Origin: Rhodoferax sp.
GTDB taxonomy: Bacteria > Pseudomonadota > Gammaproteobacteria > Burkholderiales > Burkholderiaceae_C
DNA length: 64,000 nucleotides
Assembly: GCF_013297935.1 (NCBI RefSeq)
Contig: NZ_JAAFIX010000004.1
Location: 62,001-126,000 of the forward strand
Reading direction: 5' to 3'
Under the pieces are notes generated by a model. That model made no database searches. It had not been told where the DNA came from and was given only the letters and a program-made list of their open reading frames with translations. This document shows, one piece after another, positions 52,914-61,720 of the stretch (position 1 is the first letter of the stretch; each line of letters starts with the position of its first letter). Both the position numbers and the translations under genes were made by a program.

Positions 52914-53698
52914 GGGGCTGCTTTCGGGGGCGTGGGTTCGATGGCGAACATCACATCACGCGCCAAGGGAACCAGGTGCTGGCCGTTGTCGACGCACAAG
53001 GTGCTTCCGGTGATGCAGGGGTTGTCGGCCAAAAACAGGCAGGTGGCGGCAACCTGGCCGGGGTCAATCGGCTCTTGCAGCAGGTTCACCCGGGCCGCCT
53101 TGTCGAAGTTTTCTTGGGTTTGCGGGCCGCTTAAAAACATCAGGCCCGGGGCCACACCACATACCCGCACCGCAGGCGCCAGTGCCTGGGCCTGCAGCGC
53201 CACTGCGCGTTCCAGCGCGAGCTTGCTGACGGTGTAGGAGAAATAGTCGGGGTTGAGGTTGAACACCTTCTGGTCCAGCACGTGGATCACGCTGTGCCCA
53301 CCGGGCAAGGCGTCGGGCCCGAGGCTGTTGGCCATCCAGCGGGACAGCGACAGCGGTGCCATCAGGTTCACTTCGAGTTGCTGGCGGGCACCTTCGGTGT
53401 CGATGGCGTCTCCCGCGTCGGGCTCAAAGCTGCTTGCGTTGTTGATCAGGCAATGGAGCGGGCCTGCCTTTACGGCGATTTCGGCAATCAGGTCGCGGCG
53501 GCTGGTCTCATCGGCCAGATCGGCATAAATGGCGTGGGCTTCGTGCCCCTGGGCGCGCAGCTGGGCGCACAGGGCCTCGGCCGCACCCGCGCTACGCTGG
53601 TAGTGGCACCAGACCTCCCAGCCCGCAGCCGCAAAGCGGGTGCAGATCAAAGCACCCAAACGATGGGCTCCGCCGGTAACGAGTACGCGCTTCAACAC
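52910..53698 (-). CDS. short-chain dehydrogenase, FolM/pteridine-reductase-like
   Basis: 262 residues. NADP-binding VLVTGGAHRLGALIC, NNASSF, catalytic Tyr-Lys in YFSYTVSKLALE and GVAPGLMFLSG. The TGGAHRLG version of the glycine motif is typical of dihydromonapterin/pteridine reductases, and overlap with two folB-like genes supports a pterin substrate. Reduces dihydropterins or dihydrofolate in the cytoplasm (inference). Confidence 0.83.
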   Translation of the reverse strand: MLKRVLVTGGAHRLGALICTRFAAAGWEVWCHYQRSAGAAEALCAQLRAQGHEAHAIYADLADETSRRDLIAEIAVKAGPLHCLINNASSFEPDAGDAIDTEGARQQLEVNLMAPLSLSRWMANSLGPDALPGGHSVIHVLDQKVFNLNPDYFSYTVSKLALERAVALQAQALAPAVRVCGVAPGLMFLSGPQTQENFDKAARVNLLQEPIDPGQVAATCLFLADNPCITGSTLCVDNGQHLVPLARDVMFAIEPTPPKAAP

Positions 53699-53767
53699 AA
53701 TAGGTTCCTGAAAAGGGGGTGGGGCGAGGGGGAAAGATAATCCTTGGCTTTACGCAACACACAACAC

Positions 53768-54895
53768 ATGTCTATGTCCACGACGGAAAACATTCCGGCC
53801 AAGCTGACCCGAATTATCGCGGATGCCATCGATCAGGCCGGTGGATGGATCGGATTTGACACATTCATGTCCATGGCTTTGTACGCGCCGGGCCTGGGTT
53901 ACTACACCAACGGGTCGACCAAATTCGGCCAAATGCCGCAGGGCATGCAAACCGCAGAGGGCTTGCAGGGCGCGGGGAGCGACTTTGTGACTGCCCCTGA
54001 AATCAGCCCGCTGTTCGGCCAGACGCTGGCCCGGCAAGTCGCCCAAGTGCTGGAAGCCACCGGAACCGACGAGGTCTGGGAGTTCGGTGCCGGCACGGGA
54101 GCGCTGGCGGGCCAGCTGTTGTCGGCTTTGGGTGACCGAGTGCGCCGCTACACGATTGTGGATTTGTCCGAGTCGCTCAAAGCCCGCCAGCGGGAGCGCC
54201 TGGCCGCCTACGCTGACAAGGTGCAGTGGGTGAGTGCGCTGCCCGACGCCATGCGCGGTGTGGTGGTCGGCAATGAGGTACTGGACGCCATGCCGGTCCA
54301 ACTCCTGGCACGGGTCAGCGGGGTGTGGCATGAGCGGGGTGTGGCGTGGTCGGGCGGGCAATTGGTGTGGGCAGACCGGGTCACCGAGCTGCGCCCGCCG
54401 GTGGAGGTCGACGGCGAGCACGACTACCTGACCGAAATCCACGCCCAGGGCGATGCGTTTGTGCGCACCCTGGCGGATCGCTTGCAGCTCGGGGCAGCAG
54501 TGTTGCTGGACTACGGTTTCCCTGAGAGTGAGTACTACCATGTGCAGCGCTCCGGCGGCACCGTCATGTGCCATCAGGCCCACCGGGCTGACGCGAATCC
54601 GCTGGAGAGCGTGGGCTTGAAAGACATTACCGCCCATGTGAACTTCACCGGCACCGCCGTGGCCGCGCAAGACGCCGGGCTCGACGTGCTGGGCTATACC
54701 AACCAGGCCAATTTTTTGATCAACTGCGGCCTAGTCGAAGACATGCAGTCGGAGGATTTAGCGGCCCGAGTGGCGGCGAGCAAGCTGCTCATGGAGCATG
54801 AAATGGGCGAGTTTTTCAAGGTGATTGCCGTCGGCCGGGGCGTGGATCTTCCACTGCTGGGCTTTGCCCGCGGGGACCGGACTCACCGGCTTTGA
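53768..54895 (+). CDS. MidA/NDUFAF7-family SAM-dependent methyltransferase
   Basis: 375 residues. DUF185 signatures GGWIGFDTFMSMALYAPGLGYY, FVTAPEISPLFGQTLARQV, EFGAGTGALAGQLL (SAM site), VVGNEVLDAMPVQLL and LLDYGFPESEYYH. Mitochondrial homologues methylate a complex I subunit arginine; the bacterial substrate is unknown. ATG 53768 starts just before the conserved region. Confidence 0.88.
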   Translation: MSMSTTENIPAKLTRIIADAIDQAGGWIGFDTFMSMALYAPGLGYYTNGSTKFGQMPQGMQTAEGLQGAGSDFVTAPEISPLFGQTLARQVAQVLEATGTDEVWEFGAGTGALAGQLLSALGDRVRRYTIVDLSESLKARQRERLAAYADKVQWVSALPDAMRGVVVGNEVLDAMPVQLLARVSGVWHERGVAWSGGQLVWADRVTELRPPVEVDGEHDYLTEIHAQGDAFVRTLADRLQLGAAVLLDYGFPESEYYHVQRSGGTVMCHQAHRADANPLESVGLKDITAHVNFTGTAVAAQDAGLDVLGYTNQANFLINCGLVEDMQSEDLAARVAASKLLMEHEMGEFFKVIAVGRGVDLPLLGFARGDRTHRL

Positions 54896-54978
54896 AGGAG
54901 AGTGCGGGCTCGCCGCTGCAGCCTTGTAAAGGTTTGACCTGTGTCAGGAAAAACCCTGAGGCCTGCGGCTACAATCTA

Positions 54979-55001
54979 AATGCGAATTGTTTTTATTCGT
55001 G
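54979..55001. promoter_or_regulatory. candidate Fur box upstream of the iron ABC operon
   Basis: AATGCGAATTGTTTTTATTC, followed by GTG: GCGAAT and ATTCGT flank an AT-rich centre, resembling the GATAAT-type Fur consensus, and lie 47-69 bases before the ferric-iron binding-protein gene. Match is imperfect; function supported mainly by position. Confidence 0.55.
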
Positions 55002-55047
55002 ACCCCGTCATCACCATGCTGACACTTTAGATTCAAGAGCGAGCTCC

Positions 55048-56076
55048 ATGAAACGCACATTTTTGACCTCCATTTTCCGGCTCGCGGTTGTGAGCGCAAC
55101 CCTGGGCCCGGTAGCTTGGGTGCAGGCCCAAGGTGTCACACCGTCGGCCGAAGGCATCGTGGTGTACAACGCGCAGCACGCCAGTTTGACCCAGGCTTGG
55201 GTCGATGCGTTCACCAAGGAAACCGGCATCAAAGTGACCTTGCGCCAAGGTGGTGACACCGAGCTGGGCAACCAATTGGTGCAAGAGGGCGCAGCGTCGC
55301 CTGCCGACGTGTTTTTGACAGAAAACTCGCCCGCCATGACGCTGGTGGACGGTGCCGGCTTGTTTGCGCCGCTGGACCCGGCCACCATCAGCCAAGTGGC
55401 GCCGAACTACCGCACCGCGCATGGCCGCTGGGTGGGTATTGCGGCTCGCAGCACCGTGTTTGTGTACAAAAAGACCAAGTTCACGCCCGAGCAGTTGCCC
55501 AAGTCCCTGATGGATCTTGCCAAGCCTGAGTGGAAAGGTCGTTGGGCTGCATCACCCGCAGGTGCGGACTTTCAGGCTATCGTGAGTGCCGTACTGGAAC
55601 TCAAGGGCGAAGCCGCCACCTTGGCGTGGCTCAAGGGCATGAAGGAGAACGTGGTGCCATTCAAGGGCAACAGCATCGCCATGAAGGCCGTGAATGCGGG
55701 CCAGGTCGATGGCGCGGTGATTTACCACTATTACTACTACGGCGACATGGCCAAGACCGGTGAAAACAGTGAGAAGGTGGGCCTGCACTACTTCCGCAAC
55801 GAAGACCCGGGCGCTTTTGTCAGCATTTCGGGCGGTGGCGTGCTGGCCTCCAGCAAGCGCAAGCCCGAAGCGCAAGCCTTTTTGAAATGGATCACCGGCA
55901 AAGGTGGTCAGGAAATTTTGCGCACAGGCTCTTCCTTTGAATACGCCGTGGGCCAAGGCGCTGCCTCGCACCGCAGCCTGGTCCCGCTGGCTGACCTTAA
56001 TGCTCCCAAAGTGGAGCCCGCCAAGCTCAATAGCAAAAAAGTGTCTGACCTGATGACCCAGGCCGGCATCTTGTAA
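55048..56076 (+). CDS. ferric iron ABC transporter, periplasmic binding protein (FbpA/FutA-like)
   Basis: 342 residues. Signal peptide ends about residue 30 (WVQAQG). [45 protein letters not shown] is typical of Fe3+-binding proteins, and the [11 protein letters not shown] cluster supplies iron-ligand tyrosines. First gene of a three-gene importer; candidate Fur box upstream indicates iron repression. Confidence 0.93.
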   Translation: MKRTFLTSIFRLAVVSATLGPVAWVQAQGVTPSAEGIVVYNAQHASLTQAWVDAFTKETGIKVTLRQGGDTELGNQLVQEGAASPADVFLTENSPAMTLVDGAGLFAPLDPATISQVAPNYRTAHGRWVGIAARSTVFVYKKTKFTPEQLPKSLMDLAKPEWKGRWAASPAGADFQAIVSAVLELKGEAATLAWLKGMKENVVPFKGNSIAMKAVNAGQVDGAVIYHYYYYGDMAKTGENSEKVGLHYFRNEDPGAFVSISGGGVLASSKRKPEAQAFLKWITGKGGQEILRTGSSFEYAVGQGAASHRSLVPLADLNAPKVEPAKLNSKKVSDLMTQAGIL

Positions 56077-56086
56077 GCCACGTCCC

Positions 56087-57655
56087 GTGACAACACTTGC
56101 GGTGCAGGTTCCTGCGCCCCCGGCCCGCTTAGCGCGCCGGGGGCGTTTGTCTTGGGTGGCCCTTGCGGCTTTGTGGGTGTCGGCGCTCTCGCTGTTGCCC
56201 TTGGGTTTTGTGGCCTGGGTGGCGGTGCAGAGCGGCTGGGATGTGGTGGCCGCACTCGTGTTCCGGCCCCGGGTCGGCGAGCTTTTGCTCAACACGGCTG
56301 CACTGGTCGCGCTGACCGTGCCCCTGTGCATTGGCTTGTCGTTGGCCCTTGCTTGGTTGACGGAGCGCTCTGATTTGCCCGGCGCGCGGGTGTGGTCGTG
56401 GATCGCCGCGGCACCCCTGGCCGTGCCGGCTTTTGTACACAGCTACGCCTGGATCAGCGTCGCCCCCGGCATGCACGGTTTGTGGGCCGCAGTGCTGATT
56501 TCGGTGGTGGCCTATTTCCCGTTTGTGTATTTGCCCATTGCCGCAGCACTGCGCCGCCTGGACCCGGCCATGGAAGATGCTGCCGCGTCTTTGGGCTTGA
56601 GTCCCTGGGCAGTTTTCTTGCGGGTGGTGTTGCCGCAGATGCGGCTGGCCATCTGGGGCGGGGCCTTGTTGGTCGGCCTGCACTTGTTGGCCGAATACGG
56701 GTTGTTTGTCACCATCCGGTTTGACACCTTCACGACCGCCATCGTCGACCAGTTCCAGAGCACCTACAACGGCCCGGCCGCCAACATGCTCGCCGGCGTA
56801 TTGGTGCTGTGCTGCTTTGGCTTGCTGGGGCTGGAGGCCGGTACCCGCGGGCGGGAACGCTACGCCCGGGTGGGCGCCGGCTCTGCCCGGCAGGTGCCGG
56901 TGCAAGCGCTGGGGCACTGGCGCCTATTGTGCGTGTTGCTGCCCGCGGTGACCGCTGTGCTTTCACTGGGTGTGCCCATGGCCACGCTGAGCCGCTGGCT
57001 CTGGGCCGGTGGCAGCGCGGTGTGGAACCTGCAAGAACTGGCACCCGCCGTCTGGCAAACGCTGTTGCTGGCGGGGCTGGGGGCTGCACTCACCACAGCT
57101 GCTGCGGTGCCCATGGCGTGGTTGTCGATCCGCGCTCCCGGCAAATTGCAGCGCTGGGTGGAGGGTGCCAACTACCTGGCGGGCGCCTTGCCCGGCATTG
57201 TGGTGGCGCTGGCCCTGGTGACCGTGACCGTGCGTGTGGCCCGCCCGCTGTACCAAACGGCGTTCACCGTCATGCTGGCATATGCCCTTATGTTTTTGCC
57301 GCGCGCATTGGTCAGCCTGCGCGCCGGCATTGCCCAAGCGCCCATGGAGTTGGAGCAAGCCGCCCGCAGCCTCGGGCGCACACCGGCTCAAGCGCTGTGG
57401 CAAATCACCATGCGCCTGGCCGCACCCGGCGCGGCTTCGGGTTACGCCATGGTGTTTTTGGCGATCACCACCGAGCTGACCGCCACGCTGCTGCTGTCAC
57501 CCAACGGCACCCAAACATTGGCAACCGCCTTCTGGTCGCACAGTTCAGAAATTGATTACGCAGGCGCGGCTCCCTACGCCTTGCTGATGGTGCTCTTGTC
57601 GCTACCGCTGACCTGGCTTCTGTATCTCCAATCCCGACGCATTGCTGGACGATGA
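56087..57655 (+). CDS. ferric iron ABC transporter, permease (FbpB-like)
   Basis: 522 residues, twelve membrane helices in two homologous halves, each with an EAA loop for the ATPase ([22 protein letters not shown] and [20 protein letters not shown]). GTG start 10 bases after the binding-protein stop; its stop overlaps the ATPase ATG. Forms the inner-membrane channel of the Fe3+ importer. Confidence 0.93.
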   Translation: MTTLAVQVPAPPARLARRGRLSWVALAALWVSALSLLPLGFVAWVAVQSGWDVVAALVFRPRVGELLLNTAALVALTVPLCIGLSLALAWLTERSDLPGARVWSWIAAAPLAVPAFVHSYAWISVAPGMHGLWAAVLISVVAYFPFVYLPIAAALRRLDPAMEDAAASLGLSPWAVFLRVVLPQMRLAIWGGALLVGLHLLAEYGLFVTIRFDTFTTAIVDQFQSTYNGPAANMLAGVLVLCCFGLLGLEAGTRGRERYARVGAGSARQVPVQALGHWRLLCVLLPAVTAVLSLGVPMATLSRWLWAGGSAVWNLQELAPAVWQTLLLAGLGAALTTAAAVPMAWLSIRAPGKLQRWVEGANYLAGALPGIVVALALVTVTVRVARPLYQTAFTVMLAYALMFLPRALVSLRAGIAQAPMELEQAARSLGRTPAQALWQITMRLAAPGAASGYAMVFLAITTELTATLLLSPNGTQTLATAFWSHSSEIDYAGAAPYALLMVLLSLPLTWLLYLQSRRIAGR

Positions 57656-58719
57656 CTACTCTTGAACTGCACGGCGTGCACAAATCGTATGGCGCCGTTA
57701 CAGCGCTCCATGGCATTCACCTGAGCGTGGCCCGTGGCAGCCGAACGGCTATCGTGGGCCCGTCGGGCTCCGGCAAAACCAGTTTGCTCCGCATCATTGC
57801 CGGGTTCGAGGCGCCGGACGCCGGCCGCGTGGTGCTGCAGGGTACGGTGCTGGCAGATGGCCCCTCCATCGTGCCGGCGCACCGCCGCGGAATCGGCTAT
57901 GTGCCGCAAGACGGGGCGCTGTTTCCCCACCTGAGCGTGGCAGACAACGTCGGCTTCGGGCTGGATCGCCACGCGCCCGACCGCAGCCAGCGGATCGGCG
58001 AACTCATGGACATGGTGTCGCTCGACCGCGCGATGCTGCAACGCCGCCCGCACGAACTCTCCGGCGGCCAGCAACAGCGCGTGGCACTGGCCCGGGCCTT
58101 GGCGCAGCGGCCCCAGCTCATGCTGTTGGACGAGCCCTTTTCGGCGCTGGACACAGGTTTGCGCGCTGCCACCCGCAAGGCCGTGGCCCAACTGCTGCAG
58201 GCCGCTGGCATCACCACCATTCTGGTCACCCATGACCAGGCCGAAGCACTGTCATTTGCCGACCAGGTTGCCGTGATGCGCGGTGGCCGGTTGGCGCAAA
58301 CTGGGTCCCCGCTGGAGGTGTATCTCCGGCCCAACGACCCGGTCACCGCTACCTTTTTGGGCGAGGCCGTGGTGCTACCGGCCCGCTTGTCGCAGGGCTG
58401 GGCCGAGTGCGCGCTGGGGAAATTGCCTACTGGCGATAGCACCCGCAGCGGGGACGGGCTCGTGCTCCTGCGCCCGGAGCAGTTGCAGGTCGTGCCTTTG
58501 TCCGGTGTAGCGGCTCCGGCAGAGGGCCACCCTGTGTGTGCCGGCACGGTGGTGGAGGCCGACTTTTGCGGTGCGGTGTGTGAGCTCTCGGTGCGTCTGG
58601 ACGAAGCCTCGGGCGGTGCGCTGGTTCACGTTCACAGCGCCGGGCTGGACGCGCCCTCTGCGGGCGCGCGCGTCGCGGTGTCGGCGCGGGGCTCGGCCCA
58701 TGTGTTTCCCGCATCCTGA
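57652..58719 (+). CDS. ferric iron ABC transporter, ATP-binding protein (FbpC-like)
   Basis: 355 residues. Walker [12 protein letters not shown], signature [15 protein letters not shown], Walker [13 protein letters not shown], His switch [10 protein letters not shown], then a C-terminal TOBE regulatory domain. ATGA overlap with the permease gene. Energises the importer encoded upstream. Confidence 0.94.
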   Translation: MTTLELHGVHKSYGAVTALHGIHLSVARGSRTAIVGPSGSGKTSLLRIIAGFEAPDAGRVVLQGTVLADGPSIVPAHRRGIGYVPQDGALFPHLSVADNVGFGLDRHAPDRSQRIGELMDMVSLDRAMLQRRPHELSGGQQQRVALARALAQRPQLMLLDEPFSALDTGLRAATRKAVAQLLQAAGITTILVTHDQAEALSFADQVAVMRGGRLAQTGSPLEVYLRPNDPVTATFLGEAVVLPARLSQGWAECALGKLPTGDSTRSGDGLVLLRPEQLQVVPLSGVAAPAEGHPVCAGTVVEADFCGAVCELSVRLDEASGGALVHVHSAGLDAPSAGARVAVSARGSAHVFPAS

Positions 58720-58799
58720 AAACGCCCAGTAACAAGCCCGTAACAGCAGGGGGGTGTTGCGGGGTAGTATCTGCGCGCCGTTTTAAGGATTGTTTAATC

Positions 58800-59168
58800 A
58801 TGCAGACTACCTTGCGAACCGAGACGATTGAGCGCACCGAGCGACCCTGGGGTTGGTATGAAACCATCTCGGAGGTGCCGGGCAACAAGATCAAGCGTAT
58901 CGGGGTGCACCCCGGACAGCAGCTCAGTTTGCAAAAGCACCACCAGCGCGCTGAGCACTGGGTGGTGACCACCGGCACCGCACGCGTCACACTGGATGAC
59001 CGCCAGTTCGACCTGCAGCCGGGGGAGTATTGCGACATTGCCATCGGCCAAGTGCACCGGCTGGCCAACCTGACCGACGGCCCGGTTGAAATTGTGGAAG
59101 TACAGTTCGGCAGTTATCTGGGCGAGGACGATATCGTCCGCCTGCAAGACGACTACGGCCGCAACTGA
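58800..59168 (+). CDS. phosphomannose-isomerase-type cupin (stand-alone)
   Basis: 122 residues, a single cupin equivalent to the C-terminal domain of bifunctional GDP-mannose pyrophosphorylase/isomerase proteins. It shows RPWGWYETISEVPGNKIKRIGVHPGQQLSLQKHHQRAEHWVVT-type residues with HxH..E metal ligands and the second His in IGQVHRLAN. It probably interconverts mannose- and fructose-6-phosphate. Heads the sugar cluster; the ROK kinase follows 45 bases later. Confidence 0.85.
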   Translation: MQTTLRTETIERTERPWGWYETISEVPGNKIKRIGVHPGQQLSLQKHHQRAEHWVVTTGTARVTLDDRQFDLQPGEYCDIAIGQVHRLANLTDGPVEIVEVQFGSYLGEDDIVRLQDDYGRN

Positions 59169-59213
59169 GTTGACCACCCCCTGTTTATTCCCAGAATTGA
59201 GAGCGAGCGCACC

Positions 59214-60194
59214 ATGGCTTTGACCCACGACATTGAATTGAACATCGCACCCGGCAGCAAGCCGGTCGCTTGCGTAGACATTGGCGGCACCAAGGTGGCG
59301 GTCAACATTGCCGACGCCGCCGGCGTGCGGGGCAAGGTCTCCGAGCCCACCGCCAAAGAAGGCAACAACGACGCGCTGGCGCGCCAGATCATCCGCATGG
59401 TGGGCGAGAGCTGCGCCTTGGCCGGGGTGGCGGTGGCCGACATTGCGGCTGTGGGCGTAGCCACCTGCGGGCCTTTTGTGATCAATGGCGGCATGGTCGA
59501 GCTGGCCGGCCCCAATATTTGTGGCGGTTTGGCCGGCAAAGCCCGTGGTTTGCCCAACGACTGGGTCACCGCGCTGCTGGAAGCGCCGCTTAAAGCCGCA
59601 TTTCCCAATGTGCGCGTCGAAAACGATGGCGTGGGCGCGCTGGAGGCCGAGCGCCGCTGGGGTGCGCTGCAGGGCGTGGCTAACTGCGCCTACGTGACCT
59701 GGAGCACCGGCATCGGCATGGGCTTGTGCGTGGATGGCCACATTTTGCGCGGCAAAAACGGCAATGCAGGGCACGCCGGCCACACCTTTGTGACCAGCAA
59801 CGACGACGCCTTGTGCGGCTGCGGCAATGTGGGCGATGTGGAGGGGCTGGTTGCGGGCAACGCAATTCCGCGCCGCTTCGGAGCGCAGGGTTTTGCCGAT
59901 GCTGCTACTCTTTTTATAGCTGCTCGCGCAGGGAACGCGGGGGCTGAGGCCATTATTGATGACTTATGTCACGTGATGGGGCGCACGCTCTACAACATGG
60001 TGGCCACGCTCGATTTGCAGCGCATCAGCATCGGCGGCAGTGTGTTCTGGCACAACCGCGACTACCTGCTGCCCAAGTTGCAAGCCGCCCTCAAGGGCAA
60101 GCTGCCGGCGCTGACCGATGGCGTGGAAATCGTGCCCGCAGGCCTGGGCGAAAAGGTGGGCGACTACGCTGCTTTGGCGTTGGTGGTGGGCTGA
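59214..60194 (+). CDS. ROK-family sugar kinase with atypical zinc motif
   Basis: 326 residues. Phosphate-binding ACVDIGGTKVAVNIAD, ATCGPFVI, VENDGVGALEAER (catalytic Asp), GIGMGLCVDG. The ROK zinc site is altered: the usual GExGH reads GHAGH, and CGCGNVGDVEG has Asp where the last Cys is expected. Residues about 230-246 (ATLFIAARAGNAGAEA) are encoded by a copy of the dispersed repeat. A hexose or N-acyl-hexosamine kinase feeding the neighbouring cupin isomerase is likely. Confidence 0.85.
   Translation: MALTHDIELNIAPGSKPVACVDIGGTKVAVNIADAAGVRGKVSEPTAKEGNNDALARQIIRMVGESCALAGVAVADIAAVGVATCGPFVINGGMVELAGPNICGGLAGKARGLPNDWVTALLEAPLKAAFPNVRVENDGVGALEAERRWGALQGVANCAYVTWSTGIGMGLCVDGHILRGKNGNAGHAGHTFVTSNDDALCGCGNVGDVEGLVAGNAIPRRFGAQGFADAATLFIAARAGNAGAEAIIDDLCHVMGRTLYNMVATLDLQRISIGGSVFWHNRDYLLPKLQAALKGKLPALTDGVEIVPAGLGEKVGDYAALALVVG
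59903..59958 (+). repeat. dispersed Comamonadaceae repeat (copy 10) inside the ROK kinase gene
   Basis: TGCTACTCTTTTTATAGCTG, CTCGCGCAGGGAACGCG, GGGGCTGAGGCCATTATT. Same strand and same translation frame as the tlyA copy. The 20-base core matches the intergenic copy at 14368 closely; the 3' half is more diverged, so this is the least certain copy. Confidence 0.6.
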
Positions 60195-60302
60195 GAACTA
60201 AATCAACACAACTTATCTAGTCGCGGTTAGGGAAACTCCTAGTAGTTTGGCGTTAAAAATTAATTAAAAATTAATTAATTCAAGTGGACATGGTGTTCGT
60301 TT

Positions 60303-60320
60303 GAATTCAACGTTGCTTTC
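60303..60320. promoter_or_regulatory. LacI-type operator-like palindrome before the sugar ABC genes
   Basis: GAATTCAACGTTGCTTTC is symmetric at 14 of 18 positions around a central CG, the hallmark of LacI-family operators. It is 49 bases before the first binding-protein ATG, downstream of an AT-rich stretch (60255-60282) of repeated TTAATTAAAAATTAATT-like sequence that could be an UP element. Confidence 0.6.
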
Positions 60321-60368
60321 GGTCCCGGGCACACGGGGTCGGACAGACAAACTTTATTTGGAGACAAG

Positions 60369-61619
60369 ATGTTGAAGCTTTCTAAACTCGCCACCGCAGT
60401 GGCACTCGTGGTTGCTGGTTCGGCCGCTGTGGCTGGTGAAGTGGAAGTCCTGCACTACTGGACATCCGGCGGCGAAGCCAAGTCTGTGGCTGAACTGAAG
60501 AAGATCATGCAAGGCAAGGGCCACACATGGAAAGACTTCGCAGTCGCTGGCGGCGGCGGCGATAACGCAGCTACCGTGCTGAAGAGCCGTGTCGTGAGCG
60601 GCAACCCTCCTGCAGCTGCCCAGATCAAGGGTCCAGCTATCCAGGAATGGGCTTCTGAAGGCGTGTTGGCTAACCTCGACGCAACTGCCAAGGCCGAAAA
60701 GTGGGACGAGCTGCTGCCTAAGGTGGTGGCTGACGTCATGAAGTACAAAGGCAACTACGTTGCTGCTCCCGTGAACGTGCACCGCGTGAACTGGATGTGG
60801 GCTAACGCCGCTGTGCTGAAAAAAGCTGGCGTGACCTCCACTCCCAAGACATGGGACGAGTTCTTTGCTGCTGCTGAAAAAGTTAAAAAGGCTGGCCTGA
60901 TTCCCGTGGCACACGGTGGCCAGAACTGGCAAGACTTCACCACCTTTGAGTCCGTGGCTCTGGGCGTGGGCGGTACCAAGTTCTACAACGACGCTTTGAT
61001 CAAGCTCGACGAAAAGGCTTTGACCAGCGCCACCATGACCAAGGTCCTGGAAACATTCCGCAAGGTCAAGGGCTACACCGACGCAGCCGCTCCTGGCCGC
61101 GACTGGAACCTGGCCACTGCCATGGTGATCCAAGAGAAGGCCGCTTTCCAGTTCATGGGTGACTGGGCCAAGGGCGAGTTCTCTGCTGCTGGCAAGGTGC
61201 CCGGCAAAGACTACGTTTGCGCGGCTGCTCCCGGCACCGGCAATGCGTACACCTTCAACGTGGACTCGTTTGCTATGTACAAGCTGAAAGACGCCGGCGC
61301 CCAAAAGGCCCAGGCTGATCTGGCTGCTTCCATCATGGGCACCGAGTTCCAGGAAGTGTTCAACCTGAACAAGGGCTCTATCCCTGTTCGTTTGAACATG
61401 AAGATGGACAAGTTTGACGACTGCGCCAAGACTTCCGCCAAGGACTTTGTGGACACCGCCAAAACCGGTGGCTTGGTTCCTTCCGTTGCTCACGGCATGG
61501 CCATCAAGCCAGCTGCTGAAGGCGCGATCAAGGATGCCGTGTCCCAGTTCTGGAACGACGACAAGATCTCCGTTGCTGACGGCGTGAAGAACATCGCCAA
61601 GGCCGCTGCTACCAAGTAA
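60369..61619 (+). CDS. sugar ABC transporter substrate-binding protein, copy 1 (probably abundantly expressed)
   Basis: 416 residues. Signal peptide ends after AVAGE. EVEVLHYWTSGGEAKSVAELKKIMQGKG, PAAAQIKGPAIQEWA, NVHRVNWMWANAAVLKKAG and GLIPVAHGGQNWQDF are typical of glucose/mannose-type (GtsA-like) binding proteins. Synonymous codon choice is strongly biased and resembles that of the ribosomal protein genes, unlike the second copy 100 bases on. GGAG ribosome site 10 bases before ATG. Confidence 0.93.
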   Translation: MLKLSKLATAVALVVAGSAAVAGEVEVLHYWTSGGEAKSVAELKKIMQGKGHTWKDFAVAGGGGDNAATVLKSRVVSGNPPAAAQIKGPAIQEWASEGVLANLDATAKAEKWDELLPKVVADVMKYKGNYVAAPVNVHRVNWMWANAAVLKKAGVTSTPKTWDEFFAAAEKVKKAGLIPVAHGGQNWQDFTTFESVALGVGGTKFYNDALIKLDEKALTSATMTKVLETFRKVKGYTDAAAPGRDWNLATAMVIQEKAAFQFMGDWAKGEFSAAGKVPGKDYVCAAAPGTGNAYTFNVDSFAMYKLKDAGAQKAQADLAASIMGTEFQEVFNLNKGSIPVRLNMKMDKFDDCAKTSAKDFVDTAKTGGLVPSVAHGMAIKPAAEGAIKDAVSQFWNDDKISVADGVKNIAKAAATK

Positions 61620-61627
61620 GCCCTGGC

Positions 61628-61690
61628 CGGTGCCAGCAGGCACCGTGCACCTTCAATAGCCCTATCCCTGCCCGCAGGGGTAGGGCTATT
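61628..61690 (+). terminator. double hairpin between the two binding-protein genes
   Basis: First CGGTGCC/GGCACCG with a 4-base loop (61628-61645), then a long stem AATAGCCCTA..CCCTG with CAGGG..TAGGGCTATT (61655-61690). Together they probably cause partial termination or protect the upstream mRNA, as in the malE-malF REP case, giving more binding protein than permease. Confidence 0.75.
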
Positions 61691-61720
61691 TCAAATCACG
61701 TGTTCTTCAGGTTTCTTCCC

